Shown here: in pieces, positions 52,684 through 61,084 of the stretch
How the letters are laid out: the number at the start of each line of letters is the position of its first letter
Numbering within the stretch: position 1 is the stretch's first letter
DNA from: Fructobacillus fructosus KCTC 3544
Lineage (GTDB): Bacteria; Bacillota; Bacilli; Lactobacillales; Lactobacillaceae
Assembly: GCF_001438695.1 (NCBI RefSeq)
Contig: NZ_JQBH01000004.1
Span: 10,787 to 74,786 of the forward strand
Length of the DNA stretch: 64,000 nt
Direction: 5' to 3'
Translations under genes and position numbers: made by a program
The notes under the pieces: generated by a model
What the model saw: the letters and a program-made list of their open reading frames with translations, nothing else
What the model was told of the DNA's origin: nothing
Databases searched by the model: none

Positions 52684-53076
52684 TTACAATTCGCCGTTTA
52701 GGAAGTGATTCTTTCCCAAACCAAATGACCAATCTTCCGCATGATTGGTAGCAAAAGTAATAATCACGTCTTCGGGACGCACCCCGGCCTTATCTGACAA
52801 AGTCGCCACTAATTTTTTAGTGAAGGCTTTCTTTGCTGGCATTGGTCGTGGCGTTGACAAGATGGTAAAGAACAATGCCTTGGCCGTTCGTTCGTAACCC
52901 AGACCAACGTCTTGGAAGTTCAGTTCATAATCTTCGTGCTGCGTCACAATTTGAAAACGATCACGGTCTGGCAGTGAAAGGGTTTCCTTGGCAACATCAA
53001 ACGATAGTTGCATCAATTCCTTAATCTCTTCTGGCTTATATTGGTTCTTAACCATATCAATTTTCATTAATGGCAT
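52684..53076 (-). CDS. Tautomerase family protein
   Basis: The 130-residue protein begins MPLMKIDMV, with the N-terminal Pro that serves as catalytic base after Met removal in the 4-oxalocrotonate tautomerase superfamily. Two halves repeat the beta-alpha-beta fold. The length suits the malonate-semialdehyde-decarboxylase-like or MIF-like forms, not the 60-residue 4-OT. The ending DWSFGLGKNHFLNGEL is frequent in bacterial tautomerases. The substrate is unknown. It stands between thiM and a DUF915 gene, with no sign of an operon. Confidence 0.85.
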   Translation of the reverse strand: MPLMKIDMVKNQYKPEEIKELMQLSFDVAKETLSLPDRDRFQIVTQHEDYELNFQDVGLGYERTAKALFFTILSTPRPMPAKKAFTKKLVATLSDKAGVRPEDVIITFATNHAEDWSFGLGKNHFLNGEL

Positions 53077-53147
53077 GTGCGATTCCCCTTATCTTTTCAA
53101 TTAGTTCTAGACTAACACAAAGTTGGGAAACTGACGCACGAAATCAG

Positions 53148-53939
53148 CTAAGCGAGTGAAACTTCTTGAATTTTAGCCGTCTTTGTTAGTTCGTCGTCAT
53201 TGAGTTGATAGAGGTGATCCAGTAAGGAAGTCTTGAAGGAGGCTGGTCCCTCAACCGTTCCTTCCTTCATGGCCAAGTCTGCGGCCACCGGCAAAATAGC
53301 TGCAACTCGAACGAACGCTTCGAAAGTCGCTGCATGTGCCAATCCGAGGGCTAAAATGCCATCCAAAGCATCCCCCATCCCCACGTTTTTAGCCAAGTAC
53401 GGATGTCCGTTGTCAATTTGGAACACGCGTTGACCATCACTAACCGTATCGACTGCTCCTGAAATCACAACCCAAGCCTTGCTGCAACGAGCATAATCCA
53501 AAGCAGTTTGGACGGCATCGGCTTCACTAGTCGAGTCGATTCCCAGTCGGGACTGCTCCCCAGACAAGAGAGCAGCAATTTCACTTAAGTTTCCGCGAAC
53601 GACTTTGACAGACACGGCTTCCATAATGGCCAATGCTTGTTCTTTCCGTAATTTCGAAGCACCGGCACCAACCGGGTCAAAAACGACTGGTTTTTGATTC
53701 TGATTGGCAAAGCGACCAAGATGAATTAACCGCTTGTGGCTTTCCTCCGACACCGTTCCCATGTTTAAGTCAACAGCCGAAGCTAGGGGAACCAGCACTT
53801 CGTCATCGCGAAAATCTTCGGCAACCAATGGCGAACCACCTAAGTATGAAATCACGTCAGCAACCAACTGCTCCGTGACGTGGTTACCATTCATAATGAC
53901 CATCGCTGGTTGTCGGTGCATTTGTTCTAAAAGAGTCAT
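53148..53939 (-). CDS. thiM: Hydroxyethylthiazole kinase
   Basis: The 263-residue kinase phosphorylates hydroxyethylthiazole for salvage. The start HRQPAMVIMNGNHVTEQLVADVISYLGGSPLVAEDFRDDEVLV and the anion hole region AKNVGMGDALDGILALGLAH contain the ribokinase-type GxGD pattern in altered form (VGMGDAL; usual GxGCxLg). The Cys common in this loop is replaced by Asp. NPVGAGA appears as DPVGAGASKLR, which fits ThiM. It is last in the ykoEDC-tenA-thiDE-thiM operon under a TPP riboswitch. GGAG precedes ATG 53939. Confidence 0.92.
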   Translation of the reverse strand: MTLLEQMHRQPAMVIMNGNHVTEQLVADVISYLGGSPLVAEDFRDDEVLVPLASAVDLNMGTVSEESHKRLIHLGRFANQNQKPVVFDPVGAGASKLRKEQALAIMEAVSVKVVRGNLSEIAALLSGEQSRLGIDSTSEADAVQTALDYARCSKAWVVISGAVDTVSDGQRVFQIDNGHPYLAKNVGMGDALDGILALGLAHAATFEAFVRVAAILPVAADLAMKEGTVEGPASFKTSLLDHLYQLNDDELTKTAKIQEVSLA

Positions 53940-53951
53940 GCGTTGCTTCTC

Positions 53952-55409
53952 CTAATCTTTGCAAAGTCGTTGGACAGTTTTTGCTATGTTTGTACTTTTT
54001 GTAATGGCAGAAATGACCGCTAAGCCATCCGCTCCGTGTTGATAAACGGCCTGAGCCCGTTCTTCATTAATCCCTCCAATGGCAACCACCGGAACCGTTG
54101 CTGCTTCTTTAATTTCCCGTAATCCTTCAAGGCCAATGATTGGCTTCGCATCCTTCTTAGTTGTCGTTTTGAAAACCGGTCCAACGCCAATATAGGCCAA
54201 GTCCGGCATCGCCGCTTGGCTGGCTTCTAATTCGGCCATTGTAGAAATGGAGAGCCCGATTAGCAATTCTGGCGCTTTTTTCACAATGGACTGGACGCTC
54301 GCGTCATCCTGACCAACGTGGACACCATCCGCATCAGCGGCAATCGCTAAATCGACATTATCGTCGATGAAGAGCAGTGTTTTAGTTTCTTGACAGATTT
54401 CTTTCAAGACTTTAGCCACGGCAAGTTCTTCTAAAAAGCTTGGTCGAACCGTTCCTTTTTCCCGGTACTGAACAACCGTCACACCGGCTAAACAGGCTTC
54501 CTTAACTAGGGAAAAAAGTTTGGCACGGTCCCCACCAACGTTTTCCAACCCAACCACGAGTTGACAGGAAAAGTCCAGCTCGTTCGTATTGTTAAAGCGT
54601 TGATTGGGATTTGGCCAAAGTGCTTGGTTAAGTGGTCCATGTCCATGCCCAATGAAAAGTGGCTGGGCAACAATATGGTTCATGTAGTCATTACCAATCA
54701 GGATGGCTTGCTTAAGGCTAATTCCCCGTGCCAACATAGCCGTGATGGCTGCCGATAGGGTATCACCGGTTCCATGCTTTCGAGCAGTGTGGACTTTCTT
54801 TCCCTTCAAAACGAAGGAATCATCGCCCAACAAAGCATAGTTCAACACTTCATCACCTTCGAGGTGTCCCCCCTTCACCAAGACATTGGGAACCCCAAGT
54901 TCTTGAATCCGGTGGGCTGCCTCTGCCATGTCAGCTTCTGTTTGAATTGTCAAACCGGCCAATAATTCGGCTTCGGGGATGTTCGGCGTCACAAGTAACG
55001 CTTTTGGCAGCAGTTCTCTTTTCATGGCTGCCACCCCTTCTTTGTCCAATAACGGTGCACCACCCTTGGCCACCATTACCGGATCAATGACTAGTTGCTT
55101 AATGTGAAAACGTTCCACGTTCCTGGCGACCTCGGACACACGGACACCGTCAAAAAGGGCACCGGTTTTAGCTGCTCTGATATCAAAGTCAGTCATCACC
55201 GACTCAAACTGGGCGGCAATGGCCGCTGGATCCGTTGGATAAGCCCCTTGGACCCCCAATGTGTTTTGTGCCGTCAAACCAACCACCACGTTGGTCGAAA
55301 AAACGGAAAAGTGTTGCATTGTCTTAATATCAGCCTGCATGCCAGCACCACCACCAGAGTCCGAGCCGGCGATGGTCAGAGCAGTTGGGTATTGTTGTGC
55401 TTCCCTCAT
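53952..55409 (-). CDS. thiDE: Bifunctional HMP(P) kinase / thiamine-phosphate synthase (ThiD-ThiE fusion)
   Basis: The 485-residue protein has two domains. Residues about 1-260 are ThiD: LTIAGSDSGGGAGMQADIKTM, DPVMVAKGG and KHGTGDTLSAAITAML. Residues about 275-485 are ThiE: VVQYREKG, LLFIDDNVDLAIAADADGVHVGQDD, IGVGPVFKTTTKKDA and VPVVAIGGI. It makes HMP diphosphate and joins it with thiazole phosphate from ThiM to form thiamine phosphate. Fusion of the two is found in several Lactobacillales. It overlaps the tenA stop by four bases. Confidence 0.93.
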   Translation of the reverse strand: MREAQQYPTALTIAGSDSGGGAGMQADIKTMQHFSVFSTNVVVGLTAQNTLGVQGAYPTDPAAIAAQFESVMTDFDIRAAKTGALFDGVRVSEVARNVERFHIKQLVIDPVMVAKGGAPLLDKEGVAAMKRELLPKALLVTPNIPEAELLAGLTIQTEADMAEAAHRIQELGVPNVLVKGGHLEGDEVLNYALLGDDSFVLKGKKVHTARKHGTGDTLSAAITAMLARGISLKQAILIGNDYMNHIVAQPLFIGHGHGPLNQALWPNPNQRFNNTNELDFSCQLVVGLENVGGDRAKLFSLVKEACLAGVTVVQYREKGTVRPSFLEELAVAKVLKEICQETKTLLFIDDNVDLAIAADADGVHVGQDDASVQSIVKKAPELLIGLSISTMAELEASQAAMPDLAYIGVGPVFKTTTKKDAKPIIGLEGLREIKEAATVPVVAIGGINEERAQAVYQHGADGLAVISAITKSTNIAKTVQRLCKD

Positions 55410-56053
55410 CCCTCTTTCTCCAATGATTGTTCGAAGAAATCGTTTTCAAACTGAACGGCTTGGTAAAAGGCGGTTAATCCCCGCGATTGCATTTCCTCAT
55501 CGACTTTGTCAGCTTCTTCTTCCAAGACCTTCATGAAGTCAACCGTTAATTGACCATCCGTCCCTTTGTAAAAGTCAAACCAAGGGTAAAACGGATTGCC
55601 CTTCTTAATCTGCCCACTCTCAATCATCTTTTCTGTTAAGTAACCGTATACATAGGGACAGGCAGCCAGTGAACACAGGAAGATAAAGTCGCCTTCCTTT
55701 TGGCTATCCTGAATATGCTTCAGGTAACCGGTCGTTGCCGGGAGCCATTCCTTGGTGATGGTCGCCTTAGCAGCCGGATCCTTTTCATCCGCCAACTTTT
55801 GCAACATCAAGTGTGGTTCGGTTTCTTGGTCACCCTCAAACTGGCGCAAGGACTCTGAATCAATACCAAAGTTATCCAAGCCCTTTGAAAAGAGCGGCAA
55901 GTAGACATCCAAGTAAATGTTGTCTTGATAGATATAGGTATAGAGTGCCCGGGCATCGATACGTCCTGCTTCACAATCCTTGATAAAGGGATTGGCCAAA
56001 AAAGCCGGCATGGCGTCCTGCATAATCTTCTTAAACTGTTCAATAAAAGTCAT
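55406..56053 (-). CDS. tenA: TenA-family thiaminase II / aminopyrimidine aminohydrolase
   Basis: The 215-residue helical protein has AFLANPFIKDCEAGRIDARALYTYIYQDNIYLDVYLPLFSKGL near the start and LCSLAACPYVYGYLTEKMIE near the active Cys-type region, then NPFYPWFDFY. Members release HMP from degraded or intact thiamine. The Asp and Glu positions of the active site appear to be present, whereas the catalytic Cys of classic TenA would be AACPYVY here. It couples pyrimidine salvage to the ABC-type ykoEDC importer. It overlaps thiDE by four bases. Confidence 0.92.
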   Translation of the reverse strand: MTFIEQFKKIMQDAMPAFLANPFIKDCEAGRIDARALYTYIYQDNIYLDVYLPLFSKGLDNFGIDSESLRQFEGDQETEPHLMLQKLADEKDPAAKATITKEWLPATTGYLKHIQDSQKEGDFIFLCSLAACPYVYGYLTEKMIESGQIKKGNPFYPWFDFYKGTDGQLTVDFMKVLEEEADKVDEEMQSRGLTAFYQAVQFENDFFEQSLEKEG

Positions 56054-56129
56054 CTCATTCTCCTATATTCTTGTGTAATTAAATAAGCGAACTTGCGTAT
56101 TTCTTGCTATTAATTAATGTTTTCATATG

Positions 56130-56798
56130 CTAATACGGTAGCAGTCGAAGTAGCCCAATGGTCAATATGAGCACCAAGGCTAACCAGGCAAACCCGACTT
56201 TTTTGTATGGATAAGTCTGATACACAGACCGCTCCGCACCTTCTTGAAATCCGTGGGCTGTCATGGCCATTGCCAACGATTCAGACCACTGAATGGCTTG
56301 AATGAGCGCCTTGAAATACAGGGTCGGCTGGTACCAATGTAGGCTAACACCACGCATTTGGCTGGCCGCTTGAATATTTTGGAAGGCTTGCTTGAATCGT
56401 GGCATAAAGTTCAATGCCGCAATCAATCCGTAGATAAAGGTATTCGATAAGTGGAGGTTTTGCTGAAGCGATTGAAGTAAAACCGCCTCTTTTGTCTTAT
56501 TGAGCAACCAAGCGCCCACAAAAATGAGCAGGAAGACACGGGACCCCATGACCAACCCAACGTGCAACCGATGACTCAAATCACCCTGCGCGTACAGGTA
56601 AAAGGACCAGAATGATCCAATGGCCGGAATAAACCCAACCGCCCAACAATACAAATAGCGTTTCAATGGCAAACCCTGGTACAAGATCAAGCCGTTAAAG
56701 AACAGCAAGAGAATCACATTGAAAGAAAGCGAGTTGGTTAACACAATTTCCAGTGACAGTAGTAAGGCTAAGAATAACCGTTGACTGGCATTCATCAT
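56130..56798 (-). CDS. ykoC: EcfT-type permease of the thiamine-precursor transporter (YkoC)
   Basis: The 222-residue membrane protein has four to six spans and a cytoplasmic helical region: FMPRFKQAFQNIQAASQMRGVSLHWYQPTLYFKALIQAIQWSESLAMAMTAHGFQ, in which the A-R-G motifs (QMRG, TAHGF) contact the ATPase. It forms the T component. It starts with ATGATG overlapping the ykoD stop, so translation is coupled. It is dedicated to the YkoE substrate component rather than shared. Confidence 0.88.
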   Translation of the reverse strand: MMNASQRLFLALLLSLEIVLTNSLSFNVILLLFFNGLILYQGLPLKRYLYCWAVGFIPAIGSFWSFYLYAQGDLSHRLHVGLVMGSRVFLLIFVGAWLLNKTKEAVLLQSLQQNLHLSNTFIYGLIAALNFMPRFKQAFQNIQAASQMRGVSLHWYQPTLYFKALIQAIQWSESLAMAMTAHGFQEGAERSVYQTYPYKKVGFAWLALVLILTIGLLRLLPY

Positions 56799-58189
56799 AC
56801 GGCCACCCCCTCTTTATCCACGAACTCCGCATGTTCAAGCGCTAAGTGCCGGTTCACAATCGGAGCTAACGGAGCGATTTGGTGCGAAACAATGACCAAC
56901 GTCACGTCTAGGTCTCGCCTCACTTCTTTAAAGAGAGCCAAAACGACCCCAACGGATTGTTCGTCTAAGCCAGCAAAGGGTTCGTCCAATAGCAAGACGG
57001 GACTAGCCATCACGAGCATTAAAAGCAATTGGAGCTTTTTTTGTTGCCCACCGGAAAGTGTGTAAACCGATCGATTACCTAGTCCCGCTAAGCCGAGTGC
57101 ATGAAGGCTTCTTTCGATTCTTTCCGTCGACCAGTAGTTCTTTTGGTAGGTGTTTTTTTGCACCTGTTGAAGCTCTTCAGATACTGTAATGTCTAAAAAC
57201 TGGTCAAGTGCACTTTGAAAAGCCAAGGTCACTTGCCGATAATAGTCTTTTTTCTTCCAACGGTGAAAGTCCTGGCCGAGGTAAGTTAATTGCCCCTCTG
57301 CCTTTTGGAGTCGGGCTAAGGCCTTCAGGAAAGAAGACTTACCAGAACCATTGGGTCCAGTAATTAACGTGCATTCGCCGGACTTCATTTCTAACTGTGC
57401 CTGTTCAATGAGCAAGCGCTGATCATTTTCCAATACCAGTTGTTTTAGCTGGAAAATTGGTCGACCCAGTGTTTCCTTTTGGACGGCAACAACTTGACTG
57501 GCCACTTTCTTTGGCCAATCTGCCTGAGCAACTTCGGTAAAATGCTGTTTTTGATATTGATAGAAAGCCGTCATTTTATCCAAATAACCATGATCGTCAT
57601 GATCAGAAACAAAGATGGCATAGCCTTCGTTAGCCAAAGATTTCAGTAGCTGTTGAAGCTCCACCCTTGCCTGTGGATCAATGGCGGCAAAAGGCTCGTC
57701 CAACAGGAGGTATTTTGCTCCTGTTAAAAGGACCTCCGCTAACGCGACTTTTTGAAGCTCACCACCTGATAACTCACTTAACAATCGTTTGCGAAAACCA
57801 GTCAGGCCTACTTTAGTCAGTACCCGATCAATCTTGTTGGACATCGTATCAGGAGCCAGCTGCAGGTTTTCCATGGTAAAGATAAACTCTTCTTCAACCG
57901 TTGGCATCGCAAATTGCTCGCGTGGGTTTTGAAACAATAGTCCGACCAAACTGGCCCGCTTATTGGCCGGAATGTCGGTCAACGCCTGTCCATCGATGGT
58001 GACTTGACCAGTAATTTTACCCCCATACTGGGGGTACAGTCCGGCCATCGTTTTTAACAACGTAGACTTACCGCAGCCAGACGGACCCATCAATAAAATA
58101 AAGTCCCCACTAGCCATTTCAATCGAAAAGTCTGAAAAAAGCGTTTCTTTACGGTAAGTAAAACAAACATCCGAAACTTTTAGGGTCAT
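56795..58189 (-). CDS. ykoD: Duplicated ECF-type ATPase of the thiamine-precursor transporter (YkoD)
   Basis: The roughly 464-residue protein has two ATPase halves. Half one has GPSGCGKSTLLKTMAG, ELSGGELQKVALAEVLL and LLLDEPFAAIDP. Half two has GPNGSGKSSFLKALAR, TLSGGQQKKLQLLLML and LLLDEPFAGLDE. Both are complete, so it can act as a fused dimer. The start MTLKVSDVCF at 58189 is chosen because GGGGAG lies four bases upstream. It links the EcfT protein and YkoE. Confidence 0.92.
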   Translation of the reverse strand: MTLKVSDVCFTYRKETLFSDFSIEMASGDFILLMGPSGCGKSTLLKTMAGLYPQYGGKITGQVTIDGQALTDIPANKRASLVGLLFQNPREQFAMPTVEEEFIFTMENLQLAPDTMSNKIDRVLTKVGLTGFRKRLLSELSGGELQKVALAEVLLTGAKYLLLDEPFAAIDPQARVELQQLLKSLANEGYAIFVSDHDDHGYLDKMTAFYQYQKQHFTEVAQADWPKKVASQVVAVQKETLGRPIFQLKQLVLENDQRLLIEQAQLEMKSGECTLITGPNGSGKSSFLKALARLQKAEGQLTYLGQDFHRWKKKDYYRQVTLAFQSALDQFLDITVSEELQQVQKNTYQKNYWSTERIERSLHALGLAGLGNRSVYTLSGGQQKKLQLLLMLVMASPVLLLDEPFAGLDEQSVGVVLALFKEVRRDLDVTLVIVSHQIAPLAPIVNRHLALEHAEFVDKEGVAV

Positions 58190-58199
58190 CATTCTCCCC

Positions 58200-58766
58200 T
58201 TAATCGTTATCCGTACACAAAAACTTTGAACGATCCAACAACTTCTCAATCCAGTTCACCAAAACACCTGCAAAGAAGAAGATGGAGAGGTAGCGAACAG
58301 CAAAGAGCAAAAGCAGCATTCCGAAGTGGTAGTTACCGAAACCTGACTGAAGATACTGCCAGCCAAAGGTCACAACCGTTCCCGTCAGCGTTGACAACCA
58401 GAGACCAAGCTTCCAGTTCTTATAGGCCGTTAAGGTGAAACCAAGTTCAGAACCCGCTCCCTGGATCAACCCAGCAAGCAAAGTCGCAACACCCCAGTAA
58501 CCACCGAGGAACATTTCTCCGGCCGCCCCAATCATTTCAGCTAACAAAGCCGTTCCCGGCTTTTTCAAAACATAGGCCGCCAAGGGACCAGCCATCATCC
58601 AAACCCCGATGGTTAGTTCCCCAGCAAAGGCCTGTAAGCCGACGGTTGTTAATGCGCCGGAGATAATTTGATACATCGGATCCATCAAAAAGTAAATGAC
58701 CGAGAAAATAATCCCAATCAAAGCCAATAAGATGGCATCCCGTAATTTCCACTGTGTATTTTTCAT
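58200..58766 (-). CDS. ykoE: ECF S component for hydroxymethylpyrimidine (YkoE)
   Basis: The roughly 188-residue protein has six spans and the YkoE pattern: LRDAILLALIGIIFSVIYFLMDPMY, GLQAFAGELTIGVWMMAGPLAAYVLKKPG and AEMIGAAGEMFLGGYWG, GAGSELGFTLTAYKNW. It binds thiamine precursors such as HMP or its amino form. The start MKNTQWKLRD at 58766 follows GGAGGAA; the longer reading is not supported. It heads the operon ykoEDC-tenA-thiDE-thiM under a TPP riboswitch. Confidence 0.93.
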   Translation of the reverse strand: MKNTQWKLRDAILLALIGIIFSVIYFLMDPMYQIISGALTTVGLQAFAGELTIGVWMMAGPLAAYVLKKPGTALLAEMIGAAGEMFLGGYWGVATLLAGLIQGAGSELGFTLTAYKNWKLGLWLSTLTGTVVTFGWQYLQSGFGNYHFGMLLLLFAVRYLSIFFFAGVLVNWIEKLLDRSKFLCTDND

Positions 58767-58813
58767 GCTTTCCTCCTTTTTTATCAGGGGAACCATTGAC
58801 AACGCAATGCAAT

Positions 58814-58940
58814 AAAAAAATCACTCGTCTGGACGGAATCCAGCACGAGTGATCTCAAAAAAGCTTGTGCGAACTCCCTACGCTGGTATTAACCAACAGG
58901 TTCAATGGGTCTTATCTCAACCAAAAAGGTACCCCAGTTC
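58814..58940 (-). promoter_or_regulatory. TPP riboswitch with terminator upstream of ykoEDC-tenA-thiDE-thiM
   Basis: On the minus strand GAACTGGGGTACC, GGTTGAGATAAGACCC, TTGAACCTG and CAGCGTAGGGAGTTC form the TPP aptamer, with P1 GAACT/AGTTC intact. A terminator ATCACTCGT/ACGAGTGAT plus T-run lies at 58853-58814. A promoter TTGTTA (58993-58988), 17 bases, TATATT (58970-58965) lies upstream. This is the second TPP switch in 8 kb. Confidence 0.95.
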
Positions 58941-59024
58941 TTGTATGCAATTAAATACAGACTTAATATACCAAGAAGCCACCACGTTAACAAGTTTTCC
59001 AACGAAATATTTTTTCATAACTGC

Positions 59025-59053
59025 TTGAAAAGTCAAAGGGAAAGCATTATATT
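59025..59053 (+). promoter_or_regulatory. Promoter of the MarR-type gene
   Basis: TTGAAA (59025-59030), 17 bases, TATATT (59048-59053). It is divergent from the thiamine operon promoter; nothing links it to TPP. Confidence 0.55.
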
Positions 59054-59088
59054 ATAAGCATACTTATTCTTTTAAAGGTGCTACTAAA

Positions 59089-59526
59089 ATGACATTCAAC
59101 GATGAATTACAATCATTTCAAAACTCCAATTCTCAGGTCTTCTTCGCCCTCTATACGGACTGGTTTCGTCAAATTAAAAGACAACTCCGTCGCATCGGAC
59201 TCACCCATCCACAGGTCCAGGTATTAGCCGCCCTGCAGGACCTCAATAATCACGAAGAAGAAGTGACGCAGGTTATGGTTGCCAAGGCTGCCAACATTGA
59301 TCCCATGACGGCCTCTGCCATCATTACTAAATTAGCTCGGGCAGATTATCTTGATCGTTTTCCTGGTAAAAAGAAGTTGCGAACAAAAGCCCTCTCGATT
59401 AATCAAAACGGTCAAAAACGACTGGCAGAAGCTCTCCAAATTCTCCATGACTTTGAAAAAGACTATTGGAAAGACCAAAACCCCAATCGTCGGTCATTAA
59501 TGCAGGACGTTAAAAATCGATTGTAG
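59089..59526 (+). CDS. MarR-family transcriptional regulator
   Basis: The 145-residue winged-helix protein has LTHPQVQVLAALQDLNNHEEEVTQVMVAKAANIDPMTASAIITKLARADYLDRFPGKKKLRTKALSINQNGQKRLAEAL. The recognition helix MTASAIITKL and wing GKKKLRTKAL are typical of MarR-like regulators. It is divergent from the thiamine operon and converges with the first MFS gene. Its targets are unknown; autorepression is common in the family. Confidence 0.85.
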   Translation: MTFNDELQSFQNSNSQVFFALYTDWFRQIKRQLRRIGLTHPQVQVLAALQDLNNHEEEVTQVMVAKAANIDPMTASAIITKLARADYLDRFPGKKKLRTKALSINQNGQKRLAEALQILHDFEKDYWKDQNPNRRSLMQDVKNRL

Positions 59527-59529
59527 TAA

Positions 59530-59562
59530 AAAAGCTGAGCCTTTCGCTCAGCCTTTTTATTT
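59530..59562. terminator. Terminator between the MarR gene and the first MFS gene
   Basis: AAAAAGCTGAGC and GCTCAGCCTTTTT pair around a short loop with T-runs on both sides; both genes end here. Confidence 0.85.
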
Positions 59563-60906
59563 TTATTGATTAACCGACGCTTCGAGTGCTCGTACCCTAC
59601 GTTCTTGGAAAACCAAGAAAATCAAAAGTACAATTGCAAAGATAGCCGCTCCATAGATGACGTTCGACGCCATGGACCAACCGTGTTGACGAACCAAAGA
59701 CCCAATCAATGCCGTAGCAATTGTTTCACCAAAAATGTACTGGAAGAAGCCCATGAATCCGGCTGACAACCCCACAGCATAGTTAGGCACCGCTTCATTA
59801 ATCATCAAACCAACAAGGGTTATTGGTGTATAAATCAACGTTCCCATTAAGAAGAGAACAACCACCAAAACGGCTTGGTTAGCAGTCGTAAAGTACAAAA
59901 CTAAGCTGCCTAGCAATCCAAGCGCTGAAATCAAACAGATTAAGGCACGCCGTCCGTTGAAAAAGTCAGATAGTGCACCAAGTGCAATCACACCGGGAAC
60001 CGCGGAAACTTCAAAAATTCCAACAAACCACTTTGCCCATGTAACGGAAAAGCCCTTCGTTGGTAAGTAAGAAGGAATCCACGACATGACCCCATACCGC
60101 ACGATGTAAAAGGACATGGAAGCCAACGTCACCAGCCAAACGACTTTATTCAACAAAATACTATGAACAAAAGTCTGCATAAATGGCACAGAAGCTGTAT
60201 CTTTTGTTGCTTTTTCACCGTTTGCGTCCACTTCAACATAGCCAGAATAAGTCCCAATATCTGGCAAGGCCACGCTTTCAGGCTTATCCGTGTTAATCAA
60301 AAGCATCAACGTCGCTAAAACAGCTGAAATCACAGATGCGACAATAAAGACGGCCGTTAACGAACCAGCAAATAGGAAAGTCGCCATTTCAATTGATAGG
60401 ACACAGAAAAAGGCACCGGCGTTATGGGCAGAAGACCAAATGGAATAAGCCGTCCCACGACTTTTCTTGGAAAACCAAATAGAAATTTGGCGTTGACAGG
60501 CTGGAGCCCCCATTGCTTGCGTAATGGCAATCAACGTCATCAATACCAAAATGACCGGGAATGATTGCGTAAAGCCAATCAATAAGTTAAAGAAGGCAGA
60601 TAGGTATAACCCAGCGGCCAAGAACCAACGTGCATTTAGCCGGTCAACCAGCGCTCCCATGAAGATTTTTGAGATACCGTACCCAACACCAAAGGTCGAT
60701 AAGATTAGCCCTACCTGACCAATGTCAAAACCATAATTCTTCATAATGGACACTTGTTCGGTTGTAAATACCAAACGAATGATGTAGTACCCAATATATG
60801 AAAACGACGTTGCCAGTAAGACACCTAATTGACGGCGCTTATATTCAGTTTTAACCTGATCTGGCGAAAGTGAGCGATTCGCTCCTTTACTCTTGAAAGA
60901 AAACAT
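59563..60906 (-). CDS. MFS transporter, organophosphate:phosphate antiporter type (copy 1)
   Basis: The roughly 447-residue protein has twelve spans and the UhpT/GlpT-type sequence ATSFSYIGYYIIRLVFTTEQVSIMKNYGFDIGQVGLILSTFGVGYGISKIFMGALVDRLNARWFLAAGL (in part) and APACQRQISIWFSKKSRGTAYSIWSSAHNAGA. The conserved Arg in the first span (YIIR) fits the phosphate-binding pair. It probably swaps a sugar phosphate or glycerol phosphate for phosphate. The start at 60906 follows GAGGG; the earlier Met has no site. A near-identical copy lies just upstream. Confidence 0.88.
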   Translation of the reverse strand: MFSFKSKGANRSLSPDQVKTEYKRRQLGVLLATSFSYIGYYIIRLVFTTEQVSIMKNYGFDIGQVGLILSTFGVGYGISKIFMGALVDRLNARWFLAAGLYLSAFFNLLIGFTQSFPVILVLMTLIAITQAMGAPACQRQISIWFSKKSRGTAYSIWSSAHNAGAFFCVLSIEMATFLFAGSLTAVFIVASVISAVLATLMLLINTDKPESVALPDIGTYSGYVEVDANGEKATKDTASVPFMQTFVHSILLNKVVWLVTLASMSFYIVRYGVMSWIPSYLPTKGFSVTWAKWFVGIFEVSAVPGVIALGALSDFFNGRRALICLISALGLLGSLVLYFTTANQAVLVVVLFLMGTLIYTPITLVGLMINEAVPNYAVGLSAGFMGFFQYIFGETIATALIGSLVRQHGWSMASNVIYGAAIFAIVLLIFLVFQERRVRALEASVNQ

Positions 60907-60976
60907 CCTTACCCTCATCTCTAAATAAATGGATTAGCAACCACTAGAAACCTTTCATTTCGAATTGCCACCTTTT

Positions 60977-61055
60977 ATTCTAGACAAAAAGAAGGAAACT
61001 GTCAACTAAATCCTCTAACTAAAACGCCTATATATAAACAATGTAAGCATTTACA
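60977..61055 (-). promoter_or_regulatory. Promoter and cre-like site of MFS copy 1
   Basis: On the minus strand TTGACA (61005-61000), 17 bases, TAGAAT (60982-60977). A near-cre palindrome TGTAAGCATTTACA lies at 61042-61055, with CA in place of the central CG, upstream of the -35. Confidence 0.65.
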
Positions 61056-61084
61056 ATTAGAAATTACCCTCATCACAATGTCGG

